This document shows, one piece after another, positions 17,741-26,281 of a stretch of DNA of 64,000 nt (position 1 is the stretch's first letter; every line of letters starts with the position of its first letter). The position numbers and the translations under genes were made by a program. A model generated the notes under the pieces. That model saw nothing but the letters and a program-made list of their open reading frames with translations. It searched no databases and had not been told where the DNA came from. Origin of the DNA: Amycolatopsis endophytica (lineage in GTDB: Bacteria; Actinomycetota; Actinomycetes; Mycobacteriales; Pseudonocardiaceae). The stretch lies in NCBI RefSeq assembly GCF_013410405.1, contig NZ_JACCFK010000001.1, positions 2,728,001-2,792,000 of the forward strand, in the 5' to 3' direction.

Positions 17741-18565
17741 ATGCCACTCGTCCTAGCCGCGACTCCGCTCGGTGACTCCCGTGACGCCTCGCCGCGCCTG
17801 GTCAGCGCCCTCGCCGAGGCGGATGTCGTCGCCGCCGAGGACACCCGTCGGCTGCGGTCGCTCGCCACGGCACTGGACGTGACTCCGCGTGGGCGGGTGA
17901 TCAGCTTCTACGAGGACGTCGAGGAGTCCCGGCTGCCGAAGCTGCTGGAGTCGCTGCGGGCCGGGGAGACGGTGGTGCTGGTCACCGACGCGGGAATGCC
18001 GAGCGTGTCGGACCCGGGGTACCGGCTGGTCGCGGCGTGCGTCGAGGAGGAGTTGCCGGTCACCTGCCTGCCGGGTCCGTCGGCGGTGACCACCGCGCTG
18101 GCGCTGTCGGGGCTGCCGAGCGACCGGTTCTGCTTCGAGGGGTTCGCCCCGCGCAAGCCCGGGGAGAAGGGCCGCTGGTTCCGGGAGCTGGCGAACGAGC
18201 CGCGGACCGTCGTGTTCTTCGAGTCGCCGCACCGGCTGGCGGCCACGTTGACCGAGGCCGCGTCCGCGCTGGGCGACCGGCGGGCGGCGGTGTGCCGGGA
18301 GCTGACGAAGACCTACGAGGAGGTCCGGCGCGGCACGCTGCCCGAGCTGGCGGACTGGGCCGCCGACGGCGTGCGTGGCGAGATCACCGTGGTCCTGGAG
18401 GGGGCCCGGCCGCGGGCCGTGGCGGTGACCGACCTGGTCGCGGAGGTGTCGGCGCGCGTCGCGGAGGGCGAGCGGCTCAAGTCCGCCGCGGCGGAGGTCG
18501 CCGAGGCGGCGGGCGTGTCGAAAAAGGAGCTGTACGACGCGGTGCTGGCTGCCCGCCGCGCCTGA
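17741..18565 (+). CDS. rsmI: 16S rRNA (cytidine1402-2'-O)-methyltransferase
   Basis: A 274-residue tetrapyrrole-methylase-fold enzyme that 2'-O-methylates C1402 of 16S rRNA at the ribosomal P site. Family motifs are visible: VLAATPLGDSRDAS at the N-terminus, AEDTRRLRSL, LVTDAGMPSVSDPGYRLV, CLPGPSAVTTALALSGLP, FEGFAPRK and FFESPHRL. The extra C-terminal helix-turn-helix-like tail (GVSKKELYDAVLAA) is also typical. The ATG at 17741 is chosen over a GTG three codons upstream because the conserved N-terminus and -10 spacing fit it. It lies between divergent PMT and convergent pabB, as in mycobacteria. Confidence 0.95.
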   Translation: MPLVLAATPLGDSRDASPRLVSALAEADVVAAEDTRRLRSLATALDVTPRGRVISFYEDVEESRLPKLLESLRAGETVVLVTDAGMPSVSDPGYRLVAACVEEELPVTCLPGPSAVTTALALSGLPSDRFCFEGFAPRKPGEKGRWFRELANEPRTVVFFESPHRLAATLTEAASALGDRRAAVCRELTKTYEEVRRGTLPELADWAADGVRGEITVVLEGARPRAVAVTDLVAEVSARVAEGERLKSAAAEVAEAAGVSKKELYDAVLAARRA

Positions 18566-18592
18566 GCCGGGACTGCGAGAAGCGCGCCGCGT

Positions 18593-19837
18593 CTAACCCG
18601 TCAGCAGGGTCTCCAGCGGCGCGGCCTTGTGCAGGCATTCCTGCCACTCCGCGTCCGGATCCGAATCCGCGGTGATGCCGCCGCCCACGCCGAGCGCGAT
18701 CCGGTCGCCGTGGAGCTCGAAGGTGCGGATCGCGACGTTCAGTTCCAGGCCGGCCACCGGTGAGGCCATCCCGATGGCGCCCGTGTAGACACCACGAGGC
18801 CGTGGCTCCAGTTCCGCGATGAGGTCGAGCGCCCGGATCTTCGGCGCGCCGGTGACCGAACCGGGCGGGAACGCCGCGGCCAGCAGGTCGGCGTCGGAAC
18901 CGGTGAGCCGTCCCTCGACGGTCGACTCCAGGTGCCACACGCCGGGCGCGGGCCGGACCCGCAGCAGCTCGGGCACCCGGACGCTGCCCGTCGCGCACAC
19001 GCGGCCCAGGTCGTTGCGCACCAGGTCGGTGATCATCACGTTCTCGGCGACGTCCTTGGCCGATTCGCGCAGCCGCTGGCGCAGCGCATCGTCGGCCGGG
19101 CCGCGGCGGGGGAGCGTGCCCTTGACCGGCGTGGAGCGGACGTGGTCGCCGTGCCGGGCCAGGAACAGCTCCGGCGAGAACGACACGACACTGCCCCAGT
19201 CGCCGGTCAGGAAGGCCGCCCGGCGTGGCTGGAGCCCCCGGACGCCCGCCGCGAACAGTGCCGCCGGTGAGCCCGCGAACGAGCCTGCGAAGCGGCTGCA
19301 GATGTTGGCCTGGTACAGCTCGCCCGCCTCGATCGCGTGCACGCAGGTCTTGACCGCGTGCCCGTGTTCGGCGGGCAACGGACGGTCGAGCGGGCCCGCG
19401 CGCCAGGACGGCGCGGGGGCCGGGAGGCTCAGCAGCCGTTCGAACTCGGCGGCGGTGACGTCCGAGTCGAGTGATTCGAACCACCACCAGCCGTCGGCGT
19501 CGAGGCGCAGGACGTGGTCGGCCCAGCCCCAGACCGCTTCCGGCAGGTCCGCGCGGCGGCCGGAGGGGTCGGCGAGGTCGTAGGACAGGTAGCCGATCCA
19601 GCCTCCGCCGACGGCACCGTCCACGCGCTCGACGCGTGGTTGCAGGTCGGGCACCTCGAACGGGTCGCTGACCGGGCGGAGCTGAACCTCGGGCGCGAGG
19701 ACCGCGCGCGAACCGAACCAGTCGCCGCTCAGGCCGGCGGCCGTGCCGATGCCCCGGAACCGGGCGCGCTCGTCCAGCAGGAGCAGTACCTCATCCGGTG
19801 TTCTTCCCCGGCCCAGCCTCGTTCGTGTGACCCGCAC
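18593..19837 (-). CDS. pabB: Aminodeoxychorismate synthase component I
   Basis: A 414-residue chorismate-binding enzyme that forms 4-amino-4-deoxychorismate for folate. The C-terminal chorismatase half shows GELYQANICSRF, the active-site lysine segment STPVKGTLPRRG, DLVRNDLGRV, ESTVEGRLTG, PPGSVTGAPKIRAL and GVGGGITADSDP. The PVKGT motif distinguishes PabB from TrpE. The GTG at 19837 is preferred because AGGTGA lies nine bases upstream. A further ATG at 19867 would overlap the start codon of the divergent DUF4185 gene. No glutaminase (pabA) or pabC is adjacent. Confidence 0.9.
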   Translation of the reverse strand: MRVTRTRLGRGRTPDEVLLLLDERARFRGIGTAAGLSGDWFGSRAVLAPEVQLRPVSDPFEVPDLQPRVERVDGAVGGGWIGYLSYDLADPSGRRADLPEAVWGWADHVLRLDADGWWWFESLDSDVTAAEFERLLSLPAPAPSWRAGPLDRPLPAEHGHAVKTCVHAIEAGELYQANICSRFAGSFAGSPAALFAAGVRGLQPRRAAFLTGDWGSVVSFSPELFLARHGDHVRSTPVKGTLPRRGPADDALRQRLRESAKDVAENVMITDLVRNDLGRVCATGSVRVPELLRVRPAPGVWHLESTVEGRLTGSDADLLAAAFPPGSVTGAPKIRALDLIAELEPRPRGVYTGAIGMASPVAGLELNVAIRTFELHGDRIALGVGGGITADSDPDAEWQECLHKAAPLETLLTG

Positions 19838-19852
19838 GGGGACATTGTCACC

Positions 19853-19858
19853 TACGGT
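19853..19858 (+). promoter_or_regulatory. -10 element for leaderless DUF4185 transcript
   Basis: TACGGT ends seven bases before the ATG at 19866, as expected for leaderless transcription. The same bases lie within the pabB 5' leader on the other strand, so the two start regions are superimposed. Confidence 0.4.
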
Positions 19859-19865
19859 CGGGATC

Positions 19866-20852
19866 ATGGTTCACGTCGTCGACACTGAACAGATCTGCAA
19901 GGTCACCGGGGCCGATTCGGTCAACCGGACGGATCGGCTGGCGATCCACGGCACCGATCTCGGCATCCTGTGGGACGGCGGTGACGGCCGGGTGTTCGTG
20001 CTGTTCGGGGACACGTTCGGTGCGGGCTGGGGCGGCGACGGCGGTGGCCCGAACAGCGCGGACTGGCGCTGCAACGTGCTCGGCTTCTCCACCACCACGG
20101 ACCTGGCCCGCGGCCTCACCCTCGATGGCGTGGTGACCCGTCCGGACGGCACCGCGGCGCAGGTCATCGCCAGGGACGAGCGGCCGGACGAGGTCACCGT
20201 CATCCCGAACTCGGGACTCGCGGTCGGCGGGACGCAGGTCGTGCACTACATGTCGGTCCGTCAGTGGGGGCCGCCCGGCAAGTGGACCACCAACTACTCC
20301 GGGCTCGCGGTCTCCGGCGACGGCGGGGTGACCTGGGAGAAGCCGTGGGCCGCGCGCTGGATCAACCGCGCGGAACGGGACGATCCGTTCCAGATGTGCG
20401 CGCTGACCCGGGAGGGTGAGCACGTCTACCTCTTCGGTACCACCAACGGGCGGCACGGCGACGCCTACCTGGCCCGCGCGGCGGTCCCGCGGATGCTCGA
20501 CGCCTCCGCGTACGAGTACTTCGACGGACACGGCTGGACCCGCGACGAGTTCGCCGCCGCGCCGGTCATCCCCGGGCCGGTCGGGGAGCTGTCCGTCGCC
20601 TACGACGTCCACCTCGGACAGTGGCTGGCGATGCACCTGGACGATCCGGGTGGCGCGATCGTGCTGCACTCCGCCGACCGGCTCACCGGCCCCTGGTCAC
20701 CCGGCGAGGTGGCCGTGCCGGGACACCGGTACCCCGGGCTGTACGGCGGTTACCTGCACCCGTGGGCGCTGGACGGCCCGGACATCTACTACCTGATGTC
20801 GCAGTGGGGTCCGTACAACGTGTTCCTGATGCGCAGCCGGCTAGAGCAGTAG
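19866..20852 (+). CDS. DUF4185 domain protein
   Basis: A 328-residue protein that is DUF4185 throughout, a beta-propeller fold related to glycoside-hydrolase-like proteins. Recurrent segments are VFVLFGDTFGAGW, WRCNVLGFSTTTD, EVTVIPNSGLAVGG, DPFQMCALTREG, YLFGTTNGRHG and YGGYLHPWALDG. There is no signal peptide, unlike many relatives. Its activity is not established; some members act on arabinan or other cell-wall glycans. Its 3' end overlaps by 12 bases the end of the convergent GH25-like gene. The two glycan-type genes may therefore form a functional neighbourhood, though they are not co-transcribed. Confidence 0.82.
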   Translation: MVHVVDTEQICKVTGADSVNRTDRLAIHGTDLGILWDGGDGRVFVLFGDTFGAGWGGDGGGPNSADWRCNVLGFSTTTDLARGLTLDGVVTRPDGTAAQVIARDERPDEVTVIPNSGLAVGGTQVVHYMSVRQWGPPGKWTTNYSGLAVSGDGGVTWEKPWAARWINRAERDDPFQMCALTREGEHVYLFGTTNGRHGDAYLARAAVPRMLDASAYEYFDGHGWTRDEFAAAPVIPGPVGELSVAYDVHLGQWLAMHLDDPGGAIVLHSADRLTGPWSPGEVAVPGHRYPGLYGGYLHPWALDGPDIYYLMSQWGPYNVFLMRSRLEQ

Positions 20853-21455
20853 ATCCGCCAGGGTGAAGGGGTAGACGAGCGCGTCCATGCCGATCGGCCC
20901 GGACACGCCGGACATCGGCGGCACCGAACTGTGCTCGTGCAACGCCAGGCGCGGGTGGAACCAACCCGGGCGGCCGGGGATGTCGTTGTGCCGCGCCACC
21001 CACAGCAGCACCTCGCGGTCGGCCCACTTCTCCGGGTGCAGCCGCCGCAGCCAGAGCCCGTAGTCGGCGTACACGACGACCCGCTGGATGCCCGCCGCCT
21101 GCCGCACGGTCTTCACCCACGCCCGCACGAACCGGTCGTCGACGCCCTCCGCCTCGACCTCCAGTGTCGGCGCGAGCGATCCGGGGCCGAACACGCCGAG
21201 CCCCCGCCCGGCCCGCACGCACAACTCGGCCTGGTCCTGGGGCGCGCCGGGACGCGCGTAGTGGCGGATGCCGGTCCGGACGCCCGACTGCTGCGCGGCT
21301 TCGATCTGTTCGCCCGCCCCGCGGTCGAGCCAGTTCGTGTTCTCGGTGACGGTGATGGAGGCGAACGAGACGGAACCGGATCGGACCGCGTCCCAGTCAG
21401 CCACCGTCGCGTGGAGCGCGAGGTTGATCCCGCGTTCCGTGCTGCCCTCCGTCAA
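20841..21455 (-). CDS. GH25-like (lysozyme-fold) protein with altered catalytic residue
   Basis: A 204-residue single-domain protein of the GH25 type. Expected blocks are RGINLALHATVADWDAVRSG, FASITVTENTNWLDRGAGEQ, GVRTGIRHYARPGAPQDQAE, PTLEVEAEG, VVVYADYGLWLRR, LLWVARHND and GVSGPIGMDALVY. In active muramidases the first block has Asp (GID) and the barrel motif is DxE. Here they read GIN and EVE, so activity is doubtful. It has no signal peptide. The start chosen is TTG at 21455, with AAGGCGG upstream; an in-frame ATG near 21500 would add 15 residues. Confidence 0.65.
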   Translation of the reverse strand: MTEGSTERGINLALHATVADWDAVRSGSVSFASITVTENTNWLDRGAGEQIEAAQQSGVRTGIRHYARPGAPQDQAELCVRAGRGLGVFGPGSLAPTLEVEAEGVDDRFVRAWVKTVRQAAGIQRVVVYADYGLWLRRLHPEKWADREVLLWVARHNDIPGRPGWFHPRLALHEHSSVPPMSGVSGPIGMDALVYPFTLADLLL

Positions 21456-21552
21456 ACCGCCGCCTTCACACCGCTGAATTGGACACTGTGTAGTCACCAT
21501 AAGCGCGAAAAGCCCCGGTTGCCGTATCGACGCACCACTCGAAAGCGGTGTG

Positions 21553-22290
21553 ACACACAGCAAGTACACAGGTCACCGGAACGGTTTCCGCGACCGGCAG
21601 GGTGGAAAGCGGCTGCACGGCGGATGTTTCTTCAGCACGTCCGGTGAGGTCGAACCGACCGACGTGGCCGTGGGTGACGTCGTGACCAAGGGGCAGAAAC
21701 TCGCCACGCTCGATTCCGTGGAAGCCGACCAGCAACTGGCCGTCGCGGAGAGCAACCTCGCGGTCGCCGAGGAAAACCTGGGCAACGCGGGCAGCGCCGC
21801 GCAAGGGAGCCAGGGCGCGTCCGAGAGCACCACGTCGCTGCAGGCGAAGGTCGACTCCGCCGAGCTGGCACAGGACGCGGTCGACGCGACCACGCTGACC
21901 GCGCCCGGTGACGGCACGGTCACCGCGATCAACGGTGCCGAAGGCGAGCAGACCGGCAGTTCCAGCTAGTCCGGGGCCGGCACGAGCAGCAGCGCGTTCA
22001 TCGTGCTCACCGACTGCAGAGCCTGGTGGTCACGACATCGGTCGCCGAGGTCGACGTCAGCAAGGTCAAGGCCGGTCAGGTGGCGACACCACCGCGGAGG
22101 CCGACGTACGCGGCGAGTCCACAGTAGAGATCAAATCCGGGCTCACGCAGGGGGAGAAGGTGGTGCTTACCGTGACCGCAGCCGCCACCGGGAGCACCGG
22201 CATCCGCACCGGCGGCCAGGGCGGCATGATGCCCGGTGGCGGTGGCTCCGGCGACCCCGCCGCGCACGCCTGCGCGGGGTGGATCTGACC
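21553..22290 (+). pseudogene. Decayed MacA/HlyD-type periplasmic adaptor gene
   Basis: Pieces of a MacA-like efflux adaptor appear in order but in different frames. VTGTVSATGRVES lies near 21568, and STSGEVEPTDVAVGDVVTKG then LATLDSVEADQQLAVAESNL run from about 21635. TTLTAPGDGTVTAINGAEGE runs to 21960, where a TAG interrupts. AFIVLTD and SLVVTTSVAEVDVSKVKAGQ lie in shifted frames, and STVEIKSGLTQGEKVVLTV runs to about 22180. At least two frameshifts and one nonsense codon are present, and the N-terminal membrane anchor is missing. It precedes a macB remnant in the natural macAB order. Confidence 0.8.
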
Positions 22291-22620
22291 GTGATGCCCC
22301 GGGAGTACGTCGCGATCATGGGCGCGTCCGGTCGGGAAGCCGACGCCGCTGAACATCCTCGGCTGCCTCGACACCCCGGCCGCCGGGCGGTACCGGCTCG
22401 ACGGGTTCGCGGTCGGCGACCTCAACGAGGCGCGGCTGTGCCTGCGGCGCAACCGCAAGATCGGGTTCGTCTTCCAGTCGTTCAACCTGCTGGCGCGTGC
22501 GACCGACTTGTCCGATGTGGAGCTTTCGCTGGGGTACTCGGGGTTGCGGCGCAAGGCGCGCCGGGAACGGGCGCTCGACGATGCCGGGCGGCTTCCGGCA
22601 GGGTTCGTCCGGCCACGGTT
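22262..22620 (+). pseudogene. Truncated MacB-type ABC ATPase gene
   Basis: The N-terminal part of a MacB/LolD-type ATPase is recognisable: LRGVDLTVMPREYVAIMGAS, then after a frameshift LNILGCLDTPAAGRYRLDG, RKIGFVFQSFNLLARA and YSGLRRKARRERAL. The frameshift falls in the Walker A loop near 22330, destroying it. The signature and Walker B motifs are absent because the gene stops at 22618, where sequence of a truncated tetR on the opposite strand begins. Confidence 0.8.
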
Positions 22621-23036
22621 AACGGAGAGCGCCCTGGCCGAAGGCGGCCGTGAGCGCCTCCGCGATCAGACCGGGCAGTGCGGTCCGCCCGTCCTCTTCG
22701 GCCCCCAGGGCGTAGTTGTTGTCCTTGGCTCGCAGGGCCGGGGTCGAGATCATGAGCTGGAGGCGGGCGAGCAGGAACTTGCCGTCGTCCGTGAGTTCCG
22801 CACCGCCGCCGGTCAACGTCGTGACCGAGTCGATGAGCGCGCTGCCGATGCGGTGCACCAGCGGCTGTTCCGCGGGCGTCGCGGCGATCCGTTCGGCGAC
22901 CAGTCGGCCGTTGTGGTCGAACAGCACGAGGTCTCCCTTCGTGGGGAAGTGCCGGTAAACGGTCATCGGCGACACCCCGGCGGCCTCGGCCACATCGGCC
23001 ACGGTCGTGGTGTCGTACCCCCGCTTGACGAACAGC
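22619..23036 (-). pseudogene. TetR family regulator lacking its 5' end
   Basis: The coding sequence begins mid-helix as LFVKRGYDTTTVADVAEAAG with VSPMTVYRHFPTKGDLVLFD following, and runs 138 residues to a TAA at 22619. The start codon and about the first 20-25 residues are missing; upstream (23037 on) is an SDR fragment on the other strand. Without a start the HTH protein is unlikely to be made. It once faced the SDR gene across a divergent promoter, which is now deleted. Confidence 0.75.
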
Positions 23037-23717
23037 CCTGGTCGCCGGGGCCTCGCGGGGCATCGGGCAGGCGATCGCGATCCGGCTGGCGGCGCAGGGG
23101 GCGGCGGTCTTCGTGCACTTCGGCACCGACGAGCGTGGTGCGGCCGAGACGGTCGGCGAGATCGATCGCGTCGGCGGGACCGCGTTCGCGGTCCGGGCGA
23201 AGCTGGGCCGCTCGACATCCTCGTCAACAACGCGGCTGCCCCTCCCGCGGGCTCGCTCGGGGCCACGACGCGGAAGGAATTCGACCACCTCTTCGCGGTG
23301 AACGTGCGGGCGCCGTACTTCATCATCCAGCGGGCCCTGCCGCTGATGCCGGACGGCGGCCGCATCGTCACGATCTCGTCCGTGGCGACCCGGATGGCCA
23401 ACCCCGCCCAGACGTCCTTCGCGATGACGAAGGGAGCGATCGAGACCATGTGCCTGACGCTGGCCAACGAGCTCGGGGCCAGGGGGATCACGGTGAACGC
23501 GGTCGCGCCCGGCGCCACTCGGACACCAGCGAACGGAGCGGTGTTCGAGACGCCTGGCCTGGCCGAGCTCATCGCCGGGACCACGGCGCTCAACCGGCTC
23601 GGCGACGCCGGAGACGTCGCCGAGGTGGTCGCGTTCCTCGCTGCTGACGGCGCGCGCTGGATCACCGGTCAGGTGATCGACGCCAGCGGTGGGTTGTTCC
23701 TCGGGCCACGCGTCTGA
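23037..23717 (+). pseudogene. Short-chain dehydrogenase/reductase gene lacking its 5' end, with internal frameshift
   Basis: The remnant begins inside the cofactor motif as LVAGASRGIGQAIAIRLAAQ (from about 23040). It runs to AKLG near 23205, then jumps frame and skips about 30-40 residues to LDILVNNAAAPP. The rest is intact: GRIVTISSVATRMA, the SxxK-type active-site region with FAMTKGAIETM, TVNAVAPGATRTP, and the end ITGQVIDASGGLFLG. The catalytic Tyr of YxxxK is replaced by Phe (SFAMTKG). The start, the first beta strand and the middle are missing. Confidence 0.78.
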
Positions 23718-23721
23718 GCTG

Positions 23722-25203
23722 CTAACCGCCGACGCCGGAGGCGCGGGCGGCCGCCACGATCACCGCCGCGTCCTCCGGCAGCAGGTGACCCGCGGTGACC
23801 GAGGACTGGGCCGCTGCCTGGACCTTGGCGACGTAATCGGCGGTGGTCGGGTACAGGCGGCTCAGCACGGGCTCGGTGGTGCGCGGGAACGACGGGTCGG
23901 ACGGGTCACCCGCGTCGTGCTGGTCCCACGCGTCGGCGTCGCCGTTCCACGGGTCGCGGGCGCCGTAGAGGCCGCAGAAGACACCACTGTCGGTCGTGTC
24001 CCGCTCGCCGCTGAGGGTTCGGGTGGGCACGGCGACATCGGGCAGCCGGATGCCGCCCACGGCGAGGCCGGTGCTCCGGTCGCGGAGGTCGGTGTTGAGC
24101 AGTGCGCCCTTGGCCGGGCGCGGCCCGCCCTGTGCCCACGTCGTCAGTGACCGCAGCGCGGCGTTCATGGCGTAGTGGCCGGGGCCGTCGTTGAACGGCG
24201 CCGAGCCCGCGGCGCAGTCCGGCTGCGGCGCGGCCGAACCGACCGACTTCCGCAACGTCGGACCGCCGAGGTCGAAGGCCCACTGGTCGCCGTGCGCGGT
24301 CCCGGCCAGCTCCCAGTGCACGACCCGGCCGGTGTCCGGCTGCCGTGCCGCGGACGCGCCCGGCACGTCGGTCTCGGTGAGGACGACGAACACCGGCACG
24401 GCCGAATCGGTCCGGATGCGGCTCGGGTTCGGCATCGTCAGTATGTCGACCAGCCTGCCGCTGATCGGCGACGCGACCGCGCTGTTGCTGTGGATCATCA
24501 GCCCGTCGTAGACCCGCGCGACCGGCTGGACCGCGTTGGCGTAGGTGGTCATGAACCCGGCCGACTGCGATTCACCGTCGGCGAGCAGGGTTGTCACCTC
24601 CAGCCCGCCGAGCGGGTCCGGCCCGTCCGGGCTGCGCAGCGCCTGGCCTGCCTGGGAGAAGATGTCGTAGGCGTAGGCGTCGCCGGGGTGGACGAGGCTG
24701 CCGTAGCGCGCCGGGTCCCAGCCCCGCAGGCCGGCGATGTCGCCGAGCCCGCCGTTCACGCCGACCGCCTGCGCGGACACGCCGGCCCACGCGTAACCCT
24801 GGCGCAGCAGCTCGTCGCGCAGGAACCAGTAGTCCGGGGACAGCTCCAGCTGGGCGCTGACGTTGAGCCATTCGACGACGACGGTGCCGTTGAACTTCGC
24901 CGGATCGCTGGGACGGCGGACCAGCAGCCGCGTCCGGTAGTCGGCCCGCGTGGTGGGCCGGACGTCCCAGCGGCCGCTGGAGGTCCACAGCCCGGACTTG
25001 GCGTAGGCGGTGGCCGTGCCCGAGAGGAAGTACTCGTTCTCGGTGTAGCCGAACGAGCCGAGATCTTCGGCGGCGGCCAGGAAGGGGAAACCGTGACCGC
25101 CCGCGGGCGGCACGGTGATCGCCGGGACGGCGGCCTGGGCTGCCGTGGCGGGCAGCATCGCGGCGAGCACCGCCAGGAGCACGGCGAGGATTGTTGTGCG
25201 CAC
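23722..25203 (-). CDS. Secreted alpha/beta hydrolase-domain protein (Abhydrolase_10 type)
   Basis: A 493-residue exported protein. A signal peptide is clear (MRTTILAVLLAVLAAMLPAT, cleavage after AQA). The body matches the large alpha/beta-hydrolase family PF20091: FNGTVVVEWLNVSAQLELSPD, YAWAGVSAQAVGV, a nucleophile elbow TLLADGESQSAGFM, and WELAGTAHGDQW with the late His. GESQS fits GxSxS rather than a classic GxSxG. The GTG at 25203 has GGAGGTGA just upstream. Substrates are unknown. It ends five bases after the stop of the convergent SDR remnant. Confidence 0.8.
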   Translation of the reverse strand: MRTTILAVLLAVLAAMLPATAAQAAVPAITVPPAGGHGFPFLAAAEDLGSFGYTENEYFLSGTATAYAKSGLWTSSGRWDVRPTTRADYRTRLLVRRPSDPAKFNGTVVVEWLNVSAQLELSPDYWFLRDELLRQGYAWAGVSAQAVGVNGGLGDIAGLRGWDPARYGSLVHPGDAYAYDIFSQAGQALRSPDGPDPLGGLEVTTLLADGESQSAGFMTTYANAVQPVARVYDGLMIHSNSAVASPISGRLVDILTMPNPSRIRTDSAVPVFVVLTETDVPGASAARQPDTGRVVHWELAGTAHGDQWAFDLGGPTLRKSVGSAAPQPDCAAGSAPFNDGPGHYAMNAALRSLTTWAQGGPRPAKGALLNTDLRDRSTGLAVGGIRLPDVAVPTRTLSGERDTTDSGVFCGLYGARDPWNGDADAWDQHDAGDPSDPSFPRTTEPVLSRLYPTTADYVAKVQAAAQSSVTAGHLLPEDAAVIVAAARASGVGG

Positions 25204-25370
25204 TGGTCACCTCCGATGACGTCGGGGAGGCACAGTGTGCGGCCGCGGCCCGCGTGGCGGCATCGGTGAAATCGCCGGTGTTCACCCGCGCAACACGTGT
25301 TCGTGACCGCGGTGTGCCGGGGTTGCGCCCCGCGGCGGGAAGCTGGTCACCGATCTGTCCACACCGGACA

Positions 25371-25517
25371 ATGGAGCGCGCCCAGAACGGCGCCGGCCCG
25401 CAGGACGGCGACAGCGTGCCGGGCGCCGTCTTCCGGCCGACGCCCGGTTCGCCGCTGGCGCGGCTCAACGACGCCCCCGACCACTGGTGTGTGGACGTCG
25501 AGGTGCCTCGCCGCTAA
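25371..25517 (+). CDS. Possible 48-residue ORF, doubtful
   Basis: An ATG at 25371 opens a frame (MERAQNGAGPQDGDSVPGAV to DHWCVDVEVPRR) ending at a TAA that overlaps the stop of the convergent permease. I recognise no family and see no convincing ribosome-binding site. It could be the last piece of a deleted gene. The rest of 25204-25513 holds the promoter of the secreted hydrolase and nothing else I can identify. Confidence 0.2.
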   Translation: MERAQNGAGPQDGDSVPGAVFRPTPGSPLARLNDAPDHWCVDVEVPRR

Positions 25518-26281
25518 GCGTTCTCCTTCTGGAAAACCCGCGTTCCCCAGAACACCGCCAGCACCGTCATCACCACCAGGACGATCGAGCCGGTCATCAG
25601 CGCGTCCATCGTCAGATCCCCGCGGAACGCGGCTCGCTCGGCGTCGACGACGTGGGTGAACGGGTTGATCCGCGAGATCGTGTACAGCCAGTCCGGCGCG
25701 AGGATGCTGGTGATCGGCAGCAGGATGCCGGACAGCAGCAGCACCGGCATGAGCACGGCGTTGAGCAGCGCCGGGAATGCCTGCTCACTCTTGAGGGTGA
25801 GCGCGACCGCGTACGACGCCGACGCCAGCGTGGCCGCGACGAGCGCGACGATCACCAGGCTCAGCAGCACCCCGCCGACCGGCGCGTCCAGTCCGAACGC
25901 GACGTAGGCCAGCACCGTGATCAGGATGGCCTGGATGATCGCCTGGATCACGTTGTTCGCCACCTTGCCCAGCAGCAGCCCGCCCCGGCTGGCCGGTGTC
26001 ACCCGCAGCCGTTCCAGCACCCCGCTGCGGTAGTCCATCAGCAGTGAGAACCCGGCGAACGACGAGCTGAACAACGCCAGCTGCACGATCAGCGCCGGCG
26101 TCAGGATGGTCCAGCTGCTGCCCGGCGGGAAGCCCGGTGTGCTGCCGACGACCTTCTCCATCAGCGGCCCGAACAGCACCAGGTACAGCACCGGCTGCAT
26201 GATGCCGATCATGACCCACGCGGGGTTGCGCATGGACAACGTCCAGTCCCGCTTGAAGATCAGCCACGTGTCACGCAACAT
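25514..26281 (-). CDS. DrrB-type ABC-2 exporter permease
   Basis: A 255-residue ABC-2 permease with six hydrophobic segments. It shows the family block PAWVMIGIMQPVLYLVLFGP near residues 20-39 and SGVLERLRVTPASRGGLLLG near 86-105. It overlaps the end of the upstream ATPase gene by 11 bases, so both are translated from one transcript. It is the membrane half of a probable drug or lipid exporter under PadR control; the substrate is unknown. It is a different copy from the pair at 478-2165, with clear sequence divergence. Confidence 0.92.
   Translation of the reverse strand: MLRDTWLIFKRDWTLSMRNPAWVMIGIMQPVLYLVLFGPLMEKVVGSTPGFPPGSSWTILTPALIVQLALFSSSFAGFSLLMDYRSGVLERLRVTPASRGGLLLGKVANNVIQAIIQAILITVLAYVAFGLDAPVGGVLLSLVIVALVAATLASASYAVALTLKSEQAFPALLNAVLMPVLLLSGILLPITSILAPDWLYTISRINPFTHVVDAERAAFRGDLTMDALMTGSIVLVVMTVLAVFWGTRVFQKENA

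Noticed and set aside
21553..21969. Intact short secreted adaptor protein
   Set aside because: The open frame is a patch of a frameshifted macA. The first 20 residues are out of frame with the adaptor homology and a TAG cuts the domain.
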